From positions 5,890,001 to 5,954,000 of the forward strand of contig JALGAS010000004.1 in assembly GCA_023078685.1 (NCBI GenBank): a DNA stretch of 64,000 nucleotides. Reading direction: 5' to 3'. Below, piece by piece: positions 44,725 to 56,409 of the stretch. Position 1 is the first letter of the stretch; every line of letters begins with the position of its first letter. The DNA is from Neopestalotiopsis rosae. Its lineage: Eukaryota; Ascomycota; Sordariomycetes; Amphisphaeriales; Sporocadaceae. The notes under the pieces are model-generated. The model saw only the letters and a program-made list of their open reading frames with translations, was not told the origin of the DNA and searched no databases. A program made the position numbers and the translations under genes.

Positions 44725-45279
44725 CACGGGTTCGTTTGTCTTGATGTTTCTCTTCAAAGTCTGGCGGTCGGAATAATTCGGTACAAACCAAAAGCCACGA
44801 GCATTTCTTCTTTTACAGACGGGACGATAATTACACAACGAGTCTGTGTGTGAGATTTCAAACCGTATCGATACTTTGACGCTTTGGCGAGCCATCAACG
44901 AGCCGGAAGCCGTACAGCATCGCGTGATCAAAGCCAAGATATGACCGGCTGGTATGGCTCTATCAGCGGTCATCTTCATTCAGAATACTTCATGTTCCAG
45001 CATGTCTGCATAGTCGGATATCCAATGGCATTGTCAATATTCTCATAATTGTGGAGATGCCTTTACTGACGACATGTCAAGGATATTTGACGAATTTCGG
45101 AAGCTTCCCGACAGTCGCGTGCGGAGGTGACGCGATACTGCTGTTAAGTACCTACTCATCAGTCTGAAGATACATATCGTGGTCTCATATTGACAAAGCT
45201 AACTAGCTCAAAAGTTGTAAGTACTGTGATTTACTCAATGTCCTTTCATGTCGCCACAGCTGAACATCTCAGATAAACA
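44725..45279. promoter_or_regulatory. Divergent promoter between UNC93-like and TauD-like genes
   Basis: This 555-bp region holds both starts. No distinct motif was recognised. Confidence 0.4.
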
Positions 45280-46667
45280 ATGGCGAACAACTCCTTTCAG
45301 ACGTTTTCTTTCAAGGGCCAGCAGGATACAGCGCGACTTGGCTTTGATCACAGCGCATCTTTTCCACTGGCTTTGAGGCCGGCGGGTGCTTGGAAACCAA
45401 CGCTCGACGAAGCCGTGGAGGCAATCCGCCAGTTTTCTGAGTCTGGTGACATTCTCAGACAGGTCCAACATCACGGTGGCGCACTTCTCATCCGAGGTCT
45501 CCCCATCAATACGGCTGAGGATTACAGCAAAATTGCCCATGCTTTCGGGTTCTCTCCTCACGAGGAGGTGGGAAGGCCTCCATTACGGACGGTGCTTGCG
45601 AAGAATGTCAAGACTGCGAATGAGGGGTGAGTCAAAACCATGCTTGTGGGACACAAAAGTCGGAACCGACTGATTGACCAAATGTCAAGACCACCGGAAC
45701 TTCCCATATGGCCACACAATGAATATGGTTGGTCAACAATCAATCCAGCGTGGCTAACATTCTCGTGCCTGGATGTGCCAGAGTCTGGTTAGTTACCTAT
45801 CGAGTCTATGAAACATTCACGTATGATTACGTTTCACCTGAGCTCATTTGTTGAAAGGCGGTGAAACACCAATCCTTTCCAGTATTGCCCTGGCTGCTTC
45901 ACTAAACAAGCATGCGCCCGACTTTGTTCAAAGGCTTCTAGAGAAGGGAGTCAAGTACGTCTATCGATATGGTGTTGAAGACGTCGCATCGAATACCGGC
46001 ACCAGCGTCCTTGGAGCCTATGGCCAACACGTCCAGCCCGGAGACGACGCTGAAACTGTGCGGTCCAAGATCGAGAGCGAAGTGCGTAGACATAGCAATA
46101 AGTTTGAGTGGCATGAGGATGGATCCTTGTCCGTTACCCATATCGTTCCGAGTAAGCCTTTTTCTGCAGACATCGGAACACTGAGAGCTTCTGTGTTGAC
46201 CCTTAGAGTAGTCATTAGAATTCACACGGACACGGGCTTGACGACATGGTTCGGCAACCTCACAAGTGCCTGGGGCCGCAGCAAGTATCACGGAGCCACG
46301 GCCCCACCGTATCGTGGCCACGACGGCTCGTATCATCCTCCACCACTGTATGGGGATGGAACAGAGATCGAGAAAGCTTACTTGGATCTTGCTCTGGACC
46401 TTGCCGAATCATCGCAGGTACTGATATTCTGGCAGAAAGGCGATATTGTCTTATTGGATGTAAGCAAGTAAACTCCCTGGATCCTGCTCTCCATACTGAC
46501 TTGTCTGGTAGAACTATGCGGTCATGCACTCTAGGTCTCCATGGGTCGGCAAGAGGACGGTCCTTGCAGCACTCTGGGACTCCGAGGTGACTCGAATTCA
46601 TGATTTTTCTACGGCAGCTTTGAATGGAGCAGGAAGTGAGTCTAGCGCAACTGATGCCAGACTATAA
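45280..46667 (+). CDS. TauD/TfdA-like Fe(II)/2-oxoglutarate dioxygenase
   Basis: Exons 45280-45626, 45690-45787, 45858-46151, 46209-46459 and 46512-46667 join in phase to give 381 residues. The boundary at 46151/46209 is the least certain. The iron triad appears as H125-N-E127 (IWPHNEYGWS) and H336 (NYAVMHSRSPW), and R345 after it would hold 2-oxoglutarate. GGALLIRGLP and TGLTTWFGNL are also typical. The family hydroxylates taurine, aryloxyacetates and many secondary metabolites. The first motif is HxE rather than the common HxD, as in clavaminate synthase. It is cytosolic, with no targeting signal. The substrate is unknown. Confidence 0.87.
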
Positions 46668-46728
46668 CGCAGCTCCCGGAATTAGGTAGTATGGCGGAGC
46701 TGTTTTTATCAACACTATGAGGCATTGT

Positions 46729-47550
46729 CTAGGATTCAAGCAATCTTCGTGGGTATCTAGGATGTATCTCATCGTAAAATATGCCCCAGCTCTCTTCTTG
46801 AGTCCACCAGACAGCCACATCTGATCGGTAAGCCTGAAGTGCATTGATCTGCCACTCTTGCCTTCGGTCACGCCCAGGCTTCGAGGCAGCATTCCAAGGT
46901 CTTAATTTACGGACGTGCATCTCAATATTCGCCATGCGACTCAGGATATCTTGCGGGGGATGATCTCTCCATGCGGTCTCGTCGCCCCGCTCGTGCAGAG
47001 TCTCCAGCGCTTTTCGGAGAAGCCACTTCCTGTACTCAATTTCCCCAAACATGGTACTGAGTAACGTCTTCCACTCAAACCACAGGCTTCTGCTAGAAAT
47101 GTCCATCTTCAGACCTGGAAAGCCCGTGTCCTCTACATGCCCCATGAGCCAGATCTGGTACAGCAGTGACGGCGATCCATTTTGTATGGAATCTAGATAC
47201 CGCTGATGCTCGCGCGTCCAGGCGCGTTCCGTCTGCTGTTCCAGCCTAGCCATGAGTTCCTGGGGCATGCGCGGTGGGGCATCGCGGCGGTCGTCCGGGG
47301 CATGGCCAAAACACACGACGGAGCGGTCATGTTCGGCGAATCCGGCAAAGGTCAGGTCAATGATCTCGGCGAGCTCCGTGCGAATGACCATGCGGCGCAG
47401 GTAGACGTCCGCAAACGCCGTCTCCGTGGCCGCCTTGAAGGCGTGCGAGACGCGTCGGCAGTTTAGCCAGGTGCGGGGTAGATAGTGTGGTTCGCTGACA
47501 TGTCCGAGTATCTTGGTCCAGATCTCGAGGGGAAGTGCTGGTATCGTCAT
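46729..47550 (-). CDS. F-box-like protein of unknown target
   Basis: A single exon encodes 273 residues from ATG 47550. The first 45 residues (ALPLEIWTKILGHVSEPHYL, then LNCRRVSHAFKAATE) form an F-box, the Skp1-binding module of SCF ubiquitin ligases. The rest has no recognised repeats or substrate domain. It contains AEIIDLTFAGFAEHDRSVV, a pattern seen in other fungal F-box proteins, and a Trp-rich end (VAVWWTQEESWGIFYDEIHP). It is convergent with the TauD-like gene only 61 bp away and lies upstream of a second F-box gene on the same strand. Genes of this kind are numerous and fast-changing in filamentous fungi. Confidence 0.75.
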   Translation of the reverse strand: MTIPALPLEIWTKILGHVSEPHYLPRTWLNCRRVSHAFKAATETAFADVYLRRMVIRTELAEIIDLTFAGFAEHDRSVVCFGHAPDDRRDAPPRMPQELMARLEQQTERAWTREHQRYLDSIQNGSPSLLYQIWLMGHVEDTGFPGLKMDISSRSLWFEWKTLLSTMFGEIEYRKWLLRKALETLHERGDETAWRDHPPQDILSRMANIEMHVRKLRPWNAASKPGRDRRQEWQINALQAYRSDVAVWWTQEESWGIFYDEIHPRYPRRLLES

Positions 47551-48177
47551 GGTTCGGTAATGCTGCTTGCTTCCCCTCGTTGACGAACAAGGGACAGTGG
47601 AATCCGTGGCTTCAATGTGGGTTACATGGAATGGATCTAGTCTGTGCTGATTTAGTGTTGAGAAAAGTTGGCCCCCTAAAACTTCGATTTGAGGGCAATT
47701 ACACGAAACAACAACATGCGTACAGCTCGTTTTACAAAACAGATTCACTTTATACTTGATATCACTGACATCGCTTGCGCACAATTTACATACCAGTGAG
47801 CGGCAGGGACGAACAAAGTTGTTGAATCGAACAATCTTCGCGCAAGGGGCTTCCTATCCCGGGCGTGCAGGCTTAGTTTGGCATCTGAGGATCTACTAAT
47901 TGTGTCTACAGTCGCACTCTGAAGGTACTACGTGTAAATGGAACGCGAATAAGCAGGCTGAATTTCCCAAGAAAGCAGTCATGTATGTGTATTGATACTT
48001 GACCGAGAGAAGATCTCGCCATGAAGGCCCCAGTTTGTGTGTCCCCAACTGATAGTGGCGCCTTGCCATCACGAAGGACTCTAGTCCACCTTGTCAAATC
48101 CCAACATTGATTTTACCTCCAAGTCTGTGGAGGCAAGCGCTCAAGATCGGTCGCTATTGACTCCCTTGGTTCCTTCG
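47551..48177. other. Intergenic region between two F-box genes
   Basis: It holds the promoter of the 46.7 kb F-box gene and the 3' flank of the F-box/ankyrin gene. No other gene is evident. Confidence 0.55.
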
Positions 48178-50460
48178 TTACTCTCGAAGAGTGCGCACCC
48201 AGAAGGCTCGTTCAGCGCCCTCGAGCTCATTCCGTCGAAGTAGTAGCCCAAGAATGTCAAAGTAGTCCAGCTGATGAGCGAGATCCATTGGATGAATTCC
48301 ATCCTCGCATATATGGTTTGGATTTGCGCCATGATCCAGTAACAACTTGACGAGTCCATCGTGCCGAAGCTTGATCGCCAGCAACAGTGGCGTCTCGCTG
48401 TCGTCGGTCTCGTGATTCGGATCGCAACCCTGCTTGAGTAGCAACTCAGGGACGCTCAAGTCATCTCTTGCCTTTTGGCAAGCTCGATGCAGGCATGTCC
48501 ATCCGCCATCGGCAATAAAGGTGCATGGTACGCCGCTCCTAAGGAGCAGATCCGCTACCTTGGTTGCGCCTCTCTCACAAGCTTGGTATAGACGACTAGG
48601 GTTTCTTACTATATCGTTCATGCCTTGGAGAGACAGAAGGAATTTCAAACCCTCTACGTAGTCATCATTGATCGCGAACTCGAGCATTTCCTTGCTTTCT
48701 CCAATGTTTGGACATCTACCAGCGTATTTTGCGAGAACCTGGCAGCATTGAAGCCGATGACGCACGAACGACATCCCTAACAATTTGACCATGTGTGATT
48801 TAGTCTCATCCGCGAGTTCGCGTATTGCGACAAGTTCGAGCAGAGTGGCAATTTCATGGTCATCCCATCTTTGGATGTTCAAAATATAGTTGAGGATTGT
48901 TGTTTCGGAAGGGACTGAAGTTCCCAGTAATGCTCCTTGGTCTAGGAGAAAATTGACAGTTGCGATCACATCCTGTGCAGGTTTGCTCGTCATCGCACGG
49001 CACATACTCATTAGTGCTGTTTCGCCTAATGTGTGTTGAGCATTAATGTCTGCGTTGTGGTCAAGCAATAGTTGGATGATATCGATTTGGCACCAGATTG
49101 CAGCGACGCCAAGGGGCATAAATGTGAACGGGGCGCATGCATTGGGATCGGCTCCTGTCGTCAATAGAAGCTCCATGGTGTCTCGTAATTTGACCAGATC
49201 TCCTGCATCTTGGTTCGGGGTTCGCATCATTTGGTCGAGCTTTGAGCATAGACAGTTCAATGGTGTCAACCCTCGCACGTTTCTCCTGGTAACATCTGCA
49301 CCTAGTTTGATGAGCCTTGTCGGCTTCAATTAGTACTATGCCCCATATAGTTTATCAATCACAAGGCTGATTGGTCCATAGTTTTCAATCATGGACTATC
49401 CCATTTAATGTGAGCAAAGTCCTACTCACCATGAAGCATCAGTGAAATTGTCCGATGCACATGCAAACGTGAGTATTGTGTTTCTGGGTTGCTCTGGAGA
49501 CTCAACGTTGGCGCCGCGACTGAGTAAAAGCCGAAATGCATCCATAGAACGGTGGATATATGCATTGAATAATGCCGTGTGCTTCGATTGGTCGTTGGCG
49601 AAGACGTCAAAACGATCGAGTACTGCACTGACCATAGATGTATCACCCGCGGCTGCAGCACTTGGAAGAGCTGTCGACTTCGAGGAGTGCGATGAATTGG
49701 GTTCAGCTCTCAGTGCTGCACCTTCATCATGATAATAACCGTCCCGGATGTTTTTGGCAGACGTCGGAATCAAAAAACTGGGCGAGCGGGATGGAGATAC
49801 CCAAAATGTAGCTCCTGCCTCCATGAGCTTTACTGCCGATCCCAAGTGGCCGTGATAAATGGCCAAGTGCAGGGCGGTCCACTCAAAAGTACCGGAGGGG
49901 TAGTGGTAACGAGGACCGCGGACCGGATGACAAGAACATGGACATGAACAGGATTGAAGGCACTTGACATCGACGTCATCAGTGTGCTGCAGAAGAAATT
50001 CGACAACCTTCTCATGTCCCTTTTGCGATGCCAAGTGGAGTGGAGTGTAGCTCAGTGGGAAGCATTCATAACCATGCCAATTAAATGTCCCTGCTGGCAT
50101 TCCCTCATTCATCTCTGGGGTATGTAGTGTGTGCCGCAGTGAGAACAAGGTGTTGGTGATGTTCTGAAAAACGTTGGTTCGTATGTTAGGGTAGCTACTT
50201 TTGAGCTGCATAGATGAATCCCAAGCCTTGCAGAGACCAGCCCCTGCAGAGAGGAGCTTTTTCAGGGTACCTACTTCTCCACGATCGGCAGCCCATAAAG
50301 TGACTTGTATATCATCGCGAACCTGATGATAGATAAGAGGGTCGAGGCTTGCCTGGAGAGAGCGGCAGCAGCTAGCGACCCGAGCGACATCTTTGAGACC
50401 CAGTTGCTCTACAATAGCAAACAGGATCTCGTTTGGTATGATATGCATGAAGCACCCCAT
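48178..50460 (-). CDS. F-box/ankyrin repeat protein
   Basis: Exons 50460-49430 and 49315-48178 join in phase to give 722 residues. The intron has a TACTAAT branch sequence close to its acceptor. An F-box-like start (IIPNEILFAIVEQLGLKDVA, RVASCCRSLQASLDPLIY) is followed by about ten ankyrin repeats. Clear ones are YTPLHLASQKGHEKVVEFLL, WTALHLAIYHGHLGSAVKLM, HTALFNAYIHRSMDAFRLLL, LTPLNCLCSKLD, PLGVAAIWCQIDIIQLLLDH, WTCLHRACQKARDDLSVPEL and TPLLLAIKLRHDGLVKLLLD. It is probably a substrate receptor or scaffold. The target is unknown. A Cys-rich insert (CLQSCSCPCSCHP) interrupts one repeat. Confidence 0.88.
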
Positions 50461-51198
50461 TTTGTCAAGAAAGATGATTCGTTGCCAATCTTGTAGAATA
50501 AGAAGAGAAGACGGAATTGTTAAGCACTACACCACTTCAAGATCTTATGCAGCGACCTTGGTTCATGTCACCTGAGGCAGCTGTTCTATCTTTGCTTTGT
50601 TGATGCCTGGGTCGCCATAATATTTGTGCTCTTATAACAGTCGGCCAGGCGGCTGACATGCGCCGGCAAACGGTCCCCAGTCGATACTGTGCTGATGTAG
50701 GTATGCAATAGTCTTTTCCCACCAACCTCGAGGATACCTGGCTAAATACATGGCTATTTGTGAATATGCGACAAGACATGAGTAAAGTGAAGGGCCTATT
50801 GAGTGGATCACCATTGTAATTATTATCTAAGTGTTGACTGGTCGCACTGTAAGAGATCGGATGCAAGAGATTTTCCTGATAAGACAAAAAAAGAAAGAGA
50901 GAAAGAGACAAATCAGACCACTCGTCACAAATATCATTAGTTTCATTGAATTATTATTTTGCTTTGTACTGTCAGCTGCTTAAGGTCGTTACATATTTAT
51001 AAACAGAACTTCTGTCGTGGGATTGGATTGCTTTGTCAATTACTTCGTCTGGAGCATTATATGTTGTTAACAAAGGAGCCGATATGATTCCTTCCTAAGT
51101 GGCAAAGACACCAAGCTTGATGTTGTCCTATGTCATATATATGCGAACAATCATATCTTGTTCATGAGACTTCTGTGGACCTCGAAAAATGAGCCACC
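50461..51198. other. Intergenic region with A/T-rich and purine-rich stretches
   Basis: No gene was seen. A GAAAGA-type purine-rich tract is present near 50885-50910. Confidence 0.55.
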
Positions 51199-52138
51199 TC
51201 ACATACGTTCATCCAACAAGGCCTGCACTTCCTGGACGGACCGAGGCTGGGGAACGTGATCCAGCATGCCATTTGGCATTATAGTGTAGATCATGAACGC
51301 CTGAGTGAGTTAGCCTCAGCGAGAAAAACACGAGCTGCAGGTTATATTTACTTGATCTCGCACTGAGTGGGGGTCGGACTTGGACAAATCCGTTGTCTTA
51401 ATGCATTTCCAACGATGGTTTTCCAATAAAATTTCAGAAAGCAACCTGGTCCCCTGTAGAAGGTCCCAGTGCGGCTTATATATTGCCACCGGTTCAAATG
51501 AGGGTGCTTTAATGTCCTTGAAAACCGCAGAGTCTTTGGAAAGTAGGCTAGAGGCGTCTACCATGGACGACATGAAGGAAATCTCGGCTTTATCCAGTTC
51601 ATTTCTTTTGGCCACGGCAACAACTCTCCGGCGCCCGCTCACTACCGATGTGTTCTCGTCAGGCTCCCAGATACCGAGTCTCGTAGGGTCGAACATGATG
51701 AAGGAATTGCCCACAATAAGTTTTGGAGATTTAAGGCTCAAGATTGCTCTTCTCATATCATGGCGTTCGCTGTCAGGAACAACACTACCATATGGATGTT
51801 CGAAAAGAATAGTCACCTCATGGATATTCCGTTCACCATTGGAGGCGAAGGGAATGAGCACGTAGAGATGTTGCAGGGGAAGGCTCGCCCAAACAAACTC
51901 CTGAGGTGTTAAAAGGTCATGAGAGAACGGAAATGATGGCTTGTCCAAGACAATCACGATGTCGGATGAACCAGAAGCCAGGTGGGAAATTTTGTCCATA
52001 GTGTATTTGGGAACTTTGTATTTAATACCGAGTTGCTCGATCAATTTGCGAACAAGCTCGTTGGTTGGTCCATAACGATCAGGATATGCTCTAGGGTCCG
52101 AAGATCATTTCTTGGTGGGGATCATGAATGACATGCAT
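51199..52138 (-). pseudogene. Unknown protein gene interrupted by a one-base insertion
   Basis: The family is not recognised. Coding text runs from ATG 52138 (MHVIHDPHQEMIFGP) to 52094. One extra T at 52093 then creates a TAG, and the text resumes in the next frame (RAYPDRYGPTNELVRKLIEQ) to 51352. After an intron it ends with exon 51300-51199 (AFMIYTIMPNGMLDH to the stop). Without the extra base the gene would encode 295 residues. If intact, a shorter product could start at 52044. The protein looks soluble, with alternating strands such as SSDIVIVLDKPSFPF and HLYVLIPFASNGERN. It may be a member of the fast-changing family seen near incompatibility or F-box loci, but no function is claimed. 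Confidence 0.5.
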
Positions 52139-53836
52139 AGCGGGCAAGTATAAGTTTGTCAAGTTGAGGCAATCCAGATTGGCAGGTTCGTTTATTCTTT
52201 GCTTCTTGACAGAGATCCTAGGCCGACCGACCCTTTGAAATTTGAATGTCGGTGTGAGATGACATTAACGATGAATATTGCTCGCCTCTTTACAGACAAA
52301 CAAGGTGTTTCCAGCCTCAAGCTCGAACCTACTCTATGATGGAACTTGTTTGCTTGCATACTTCCAGTCTTCTCCAGCAACACAATGGCGCGACCGCTGG
52401 CTGCCTGAATACAGTATTCTAAGAGCATAAAGTCGATTTAATCAGCCTGGCCGAACAAATAGCCGACCAAGAAGACTCTTTGTCCACAGCAGGCCGTTGC
52501 CCGTATGAAGCGTTATTGAATCTTCTTGTACAAGAGCTTGGGTGAAAGCTTTACATAAATTGTGAGCGTTGCCTGTGAAAGTAAACAGGAGAGTTAAGGC
52601 TGACTGTCACCCGCCGTTGACACGCCAGAAAATGGCGGATGCCTACGACTCTCCCTGTCAAATCTTACCGGGGACATCGAGCGGGGAGCAAGAGACTCTT
52701 AGGTCGTTCGAGCGTATTTGGTTTTGACTTGGACAAGAATCGGATATGATATTGTTTTAAGCTTCTCCCGTCTAGTCGCATCAGCCTCTCACGATCGTGA
52801 ATTGGTCGGGTCAAGCGCTAGTATTCTCCTATGGATTTTTATCCAAAGCCTTCCAGAAGCAGAGCAAACCATTCCCCACATACCACTGAGACTAATTGTG
52901 TGCTCTATTATAGGCTTGCTCCTCTGAAGGCATTAGGCATATTGGCATGGTGCACCTTAAAGACATCTCGGGGCCCACATATAAGCCTATCTGGTACGGC
53001 ATGGCCACATGTATCCATCGAGATCGAGAGCGCTAATGCAGGTTCCTGCGTTCAATATGACTTAGTCAGAAGTGTCAAGGGTCGCGTGGCTTTACGGGGC
53101 GGAATCGCTCTGGGAGTTTCACTTGAGAGCGACACATTCGTGGCCGTTGCAAGGTGGAGAACCCTTCTGGACCCATACAAAATAACCTTCGGAGCTCCGA
53201 GCTTGGACGGCGCAGGCTGTGAGCTTAATAAATTCGGCCTCCGCTCGGACCGGAGATATCAATTTAAGGTGTGCCCCGTAGCCCGCCCTAATGGTCCCTA
53301 TTTTCCGCACCTTTGCGTACACTTTCGCAACCCAGCCACTCGGTGATTCCAGCGCATTTCATCAGCCTGCGGGCCCAGCGTTCTGGTTCGCAGAGCACGC
53401 TTGAAAAATTGCAGCAGGGGCCATTTAACGCGTAGGCTCGACGGGACGAAAGTCCAGATTCGTCCAAGGCTGAATCAAGCACCCACGACAAGCTCATGAC
53501 AACGGAACTGACGTGCCGCGTTCTCTTGGCGCTGAGTGACTCTTGACTCTTGGCTTCAAGCCGGCAAAGCACATGGACGAGTGAGTTGGAAATCGAGAAA
53601 CACAATTGGAAGATGGGAAAAATGTAAGTGGTTGGATATCTTGAAAGGAAAAAAAAAGGGTCTCTATATGAACAAAAGCTACTCTCAAAGTGCATTACCA
53701 AATCTATTCCTGGCCCCTGAGGCTGAAGATCTACACCACACACCCGCCTGCTCGGTACCGCGAATTAGAGCCAGGTCCAGACCTGCAGATATTATTCTAA
53801 ATCTCTAAAAGTTTCGCAGATCCCTGCGTGCATCGT
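52139..53836. other. Intergenic region, 1.7 kb
   Basis: An open frame of 171 codons at 52831-53346 (plus) and several shorter ones show no family resemblance and no support. No repeats or RNA genes were recognised. Confidence 0.45.
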
Positions 53837-54983
53837 CTAGTAGTCATAATCGTAGCACAACAATCCGTTCTGCACATTCATGACTTCCTCAATAGTCACA
53901 TCGGGGAGGATGTCGGCAATGTTGAGAACATAGTCCAGGCTTGCCGTGGCCACATCGGGAGCATCGATGCCTTCGGCCGTGAGGTAGGTTGTGTTGAACG
54001 TGGTGCCCGACATGTCGTACATGCGGCTGTCAGGATTCGCAATCTGCCACTGCCACCAAATGCGGTCAACATAATTGTGGTGGAGGAAGAAGATGGGATC
54101 ACCAGGGGAGGTGTCCTTGTCGCCCATCTAGAATTTGTTTGTTAGATGACTGCTGACTCAGGTTGTTGTTGATGAAACTTACAAGACCTCCAACGGCAGT
54201 GTGAATGCCCTTGTGGGTGCTCTTCTCGGCAACCATGCATTGCCAGAAACTGTCATAGTCATTGTGGCGAGTGCAGTTCTTGACGCTGGTAGAGTTGGCC
54301 GTTTCAACGGCCCAGTCGTTATCCCATGCGCGGTCCAGGCAGTAGTCGGTGTTGGCCAAGCCCGGGCCAATGTGCTCGGTGTAGTTGGCGAAAGCACCGT
54401 CAACAACGCAGAGATCTGAGCCGGTGCCGTTACCGCCGAATGCATCGGCGGACCACATTGTGGAGCTGAAGGCGTTGCCCGTGTCGGCATCCTTGGCCTC
54501 ATCCCACCAGGGGAGAGGTCCAGTGTAGTTGCATTGGTCTCTCAGCATCACTTCGTGGGCGTAGATGTACCAGCGGTGCCATGGGAGGAATTGACCCTGC
54601 ATGTATCAAGTTAGTCTTAGTGTAGCTAATAGATCAAGGCCGGGACAGGTGATCGGGACTGCACTCACGACACTGTGAATGATATCGCCAACAAAAACAC
54701 CATTGACGGTGGCATTGGTCTTATCACGATGTGTGGCCTGGAGATCACTGAAGCGGTTGGTAACACCGCTCAGAGAAGTGTTGGCAGGAAGTTCCATTAG
54801 ACAATTTACAGCCTCGAGATACGAGGCCTGCTCGCTCTCGGCAAGATTGCGCCATTCTTTCCGAATAGTTACTGTCTCTGCGGTACAGGTGCCGTTGTAG
54901 AATGTGCGCGCCTTGGAGCAAGGAGCGGCGACGGCGCATGATGCACCGAGCAACAGTGTCGCTGCTGCAGAAGTGAAATGCAT
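53837..54983 (-). CDS. Secreted tyrosinase
   Basis: Exons 54983-54669, 54596-54183 and 54127-53837 join in phase to give 339 residues. A signal peptide of about 19 residues (ending AVA) precedes the domain. CuA ligands are H85, H103 and H112 (GQFLPWHRWY). CuB ligands are H233 and H237 (THKGIHTAVGG) and a histidine of the HHNYVDRIWWQWQ motif (H259/H260). The family oxidises monophenols and diphenols to quinones. The length shows only the catalytic domain, without the C-terminal lid found in intracellular fungal tyrosinases, as in short secreted enzymes. Several N-glycosylation sites (NGT, NTS, NAT, NYT, NST) fit secretion. A TATA box lies 86 bp upstream. No melanin gene is adjacent. Confidence 0.95.
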
Positions 54984-55068
54984 GATGTTGCTATAAAGTC
55001 GAGACGAAAACGGGTGTTGAGAATGATAATGCTGATTCAAGTGTTGCTGACATGAGCGGCAGCATCTG

Positions 55069-55076
55069 TATTTATA
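55069..55076 (-). promoter_or_regulatory. TATA box of the tyrosinase gene
   Basis: TATAAATA on the minus strand, 86 bp upstream of the tyrosinase ATG at 54983, with no competing start between. Confidence 0.6.
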
Positions 55077-55580
55077 GATGCATCACTATGTGAGTCTCTC
55101 GTGAAGTATGGATACTCACATCAAAGAGAGATAGCCAGCGGAAAACACGGCTGTGTTGCTTAGCTGCTGAGTAGGCATGACGACGCCTTGCTCCATAGTG
55201 GCTCCTGAATCTATACCTTTGATGAAGGTCACGATAGGATAAGACGCAGAAAGTTGCCTCCCAATCACATGCTCGATGCCGTTATTCCGTTGTCCCGTCG
55301 TCAGAACAGCCCTGATGATTGTTAATGCCTAATGCTCAGTCCAACATCTCGAATGCTTGTATCATTCCAATGCTCGAAACAGAAGCAAAACTCACAAATA
55401 TTCTGCGTTTTTGGCTCACAGTCAATAAGCCTGCACTTAAAGGTGAGCAAGCTTAAAACGTCTAGACTCTAGTTAAAGATTGGTATACACTATATCCATC
55501 AAAGCCAGTGGCGCCAATGAAGCGACTCGGTCCACTGCGGACGGTACGCGTAGACAATGCACATTGCGTAAGCCGCAGCC

Positions 55581-55603
55581 AAAAAAAAAAAAAAAAAAAA
55601 AAA
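55581..55603. repeat. Poly(A) homopolymer, 23 bases
   Basis: An uninterrupted A run lies in a gene-free region. It could be a simple repeat or the tail of an old retroposed sequence. No coding or SINE-like body was recognised upstream. Confidence 0.75.
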
Positions 55604-56409
55604 TTAAGAGCCTGTGCTTTCAGAGCACTTGCAGACCTTTTTTAAAACGTTTGTCGTGCACTTAAAGTCTTGGCATACCGCTGGCGTCGTGACAATATGG
55701 AGCTACGCCGGCCAACCCCCGTGGCCAGTAAAGGGCTTTGAGGCCCACTTTCTGGTTGTTCTCAGTTGTTGATTCCACTGCGCATATCTGCCCAACGGAC
55801 GGACACAAGGTTTCATGAGTGGCATTGCGGTGGCTAATCATTTTCTTGACTCGACGCTGTACCTGAGCTGCCAGGGGCATTCAATATCGACGCGTTGCTG
55901 TAGGCTTTGCTTGCTTGGCAGTAAACGCACCAAGCTAAATAATCCTAGAGTCCACCCCTTGGATATGTGCTCCTGCTTCCACAGTCGAGATCAATCTTAG
56001 TGTCAAGACATAACATTTGACTCGCAATCGACTACCTTTCATGAGGCATTCATGATTTATCTCCTTGCAAGAATAGAATGACGGAATTATTCCATGCATG
56101 AAATTGCAATTCGCCACGTTACCAGCCCATAAATACTTCCAAAGATTCCGTCTCGACCTTCACCTAAATACGATATCCCCTTCCAACCTTCTGACCCGAC
56201 CAAATGACCTTCTTGGTACCTTATGTTGAAGATTAGGATCACATTCCAAGTACACCAGCTTTGACTACAGAATATTGAATATAAACCATTCCTTCCCCGG
56301 CTTGTGAGGACAGCTGAAGACTCTCGACCGAGGTGATATCCACAAATCAGATCATCAAAGTCAGACTCTTCACACCTGACAGGAAGTGACCAGTGGTAGA
56401 CGTGTCAAC

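Larger units (their letters stand above)
54984..56409. other. Intergenic region with TATA box and poly(A) tract
   Basis: It contains the tyrosinase promoter at its left end and a 23-base A run at 55581-55603. No gene was found. Confidence 0.55.

Noticed and set aside
52831..53346. 171-codon plus-strand open frame in the 52-54 kb gap
   Set aside because: No recognisable motif, no good start context and no exon structure.
31460..54983. Idea of a copper-enzyme island (amine oxidase, LPMO, tyrosinase, Cox18)
   Set aside because: The copper proteins are far apart, act in different compartments and are separated by housekeeping genes, so proximity is most likely chance.
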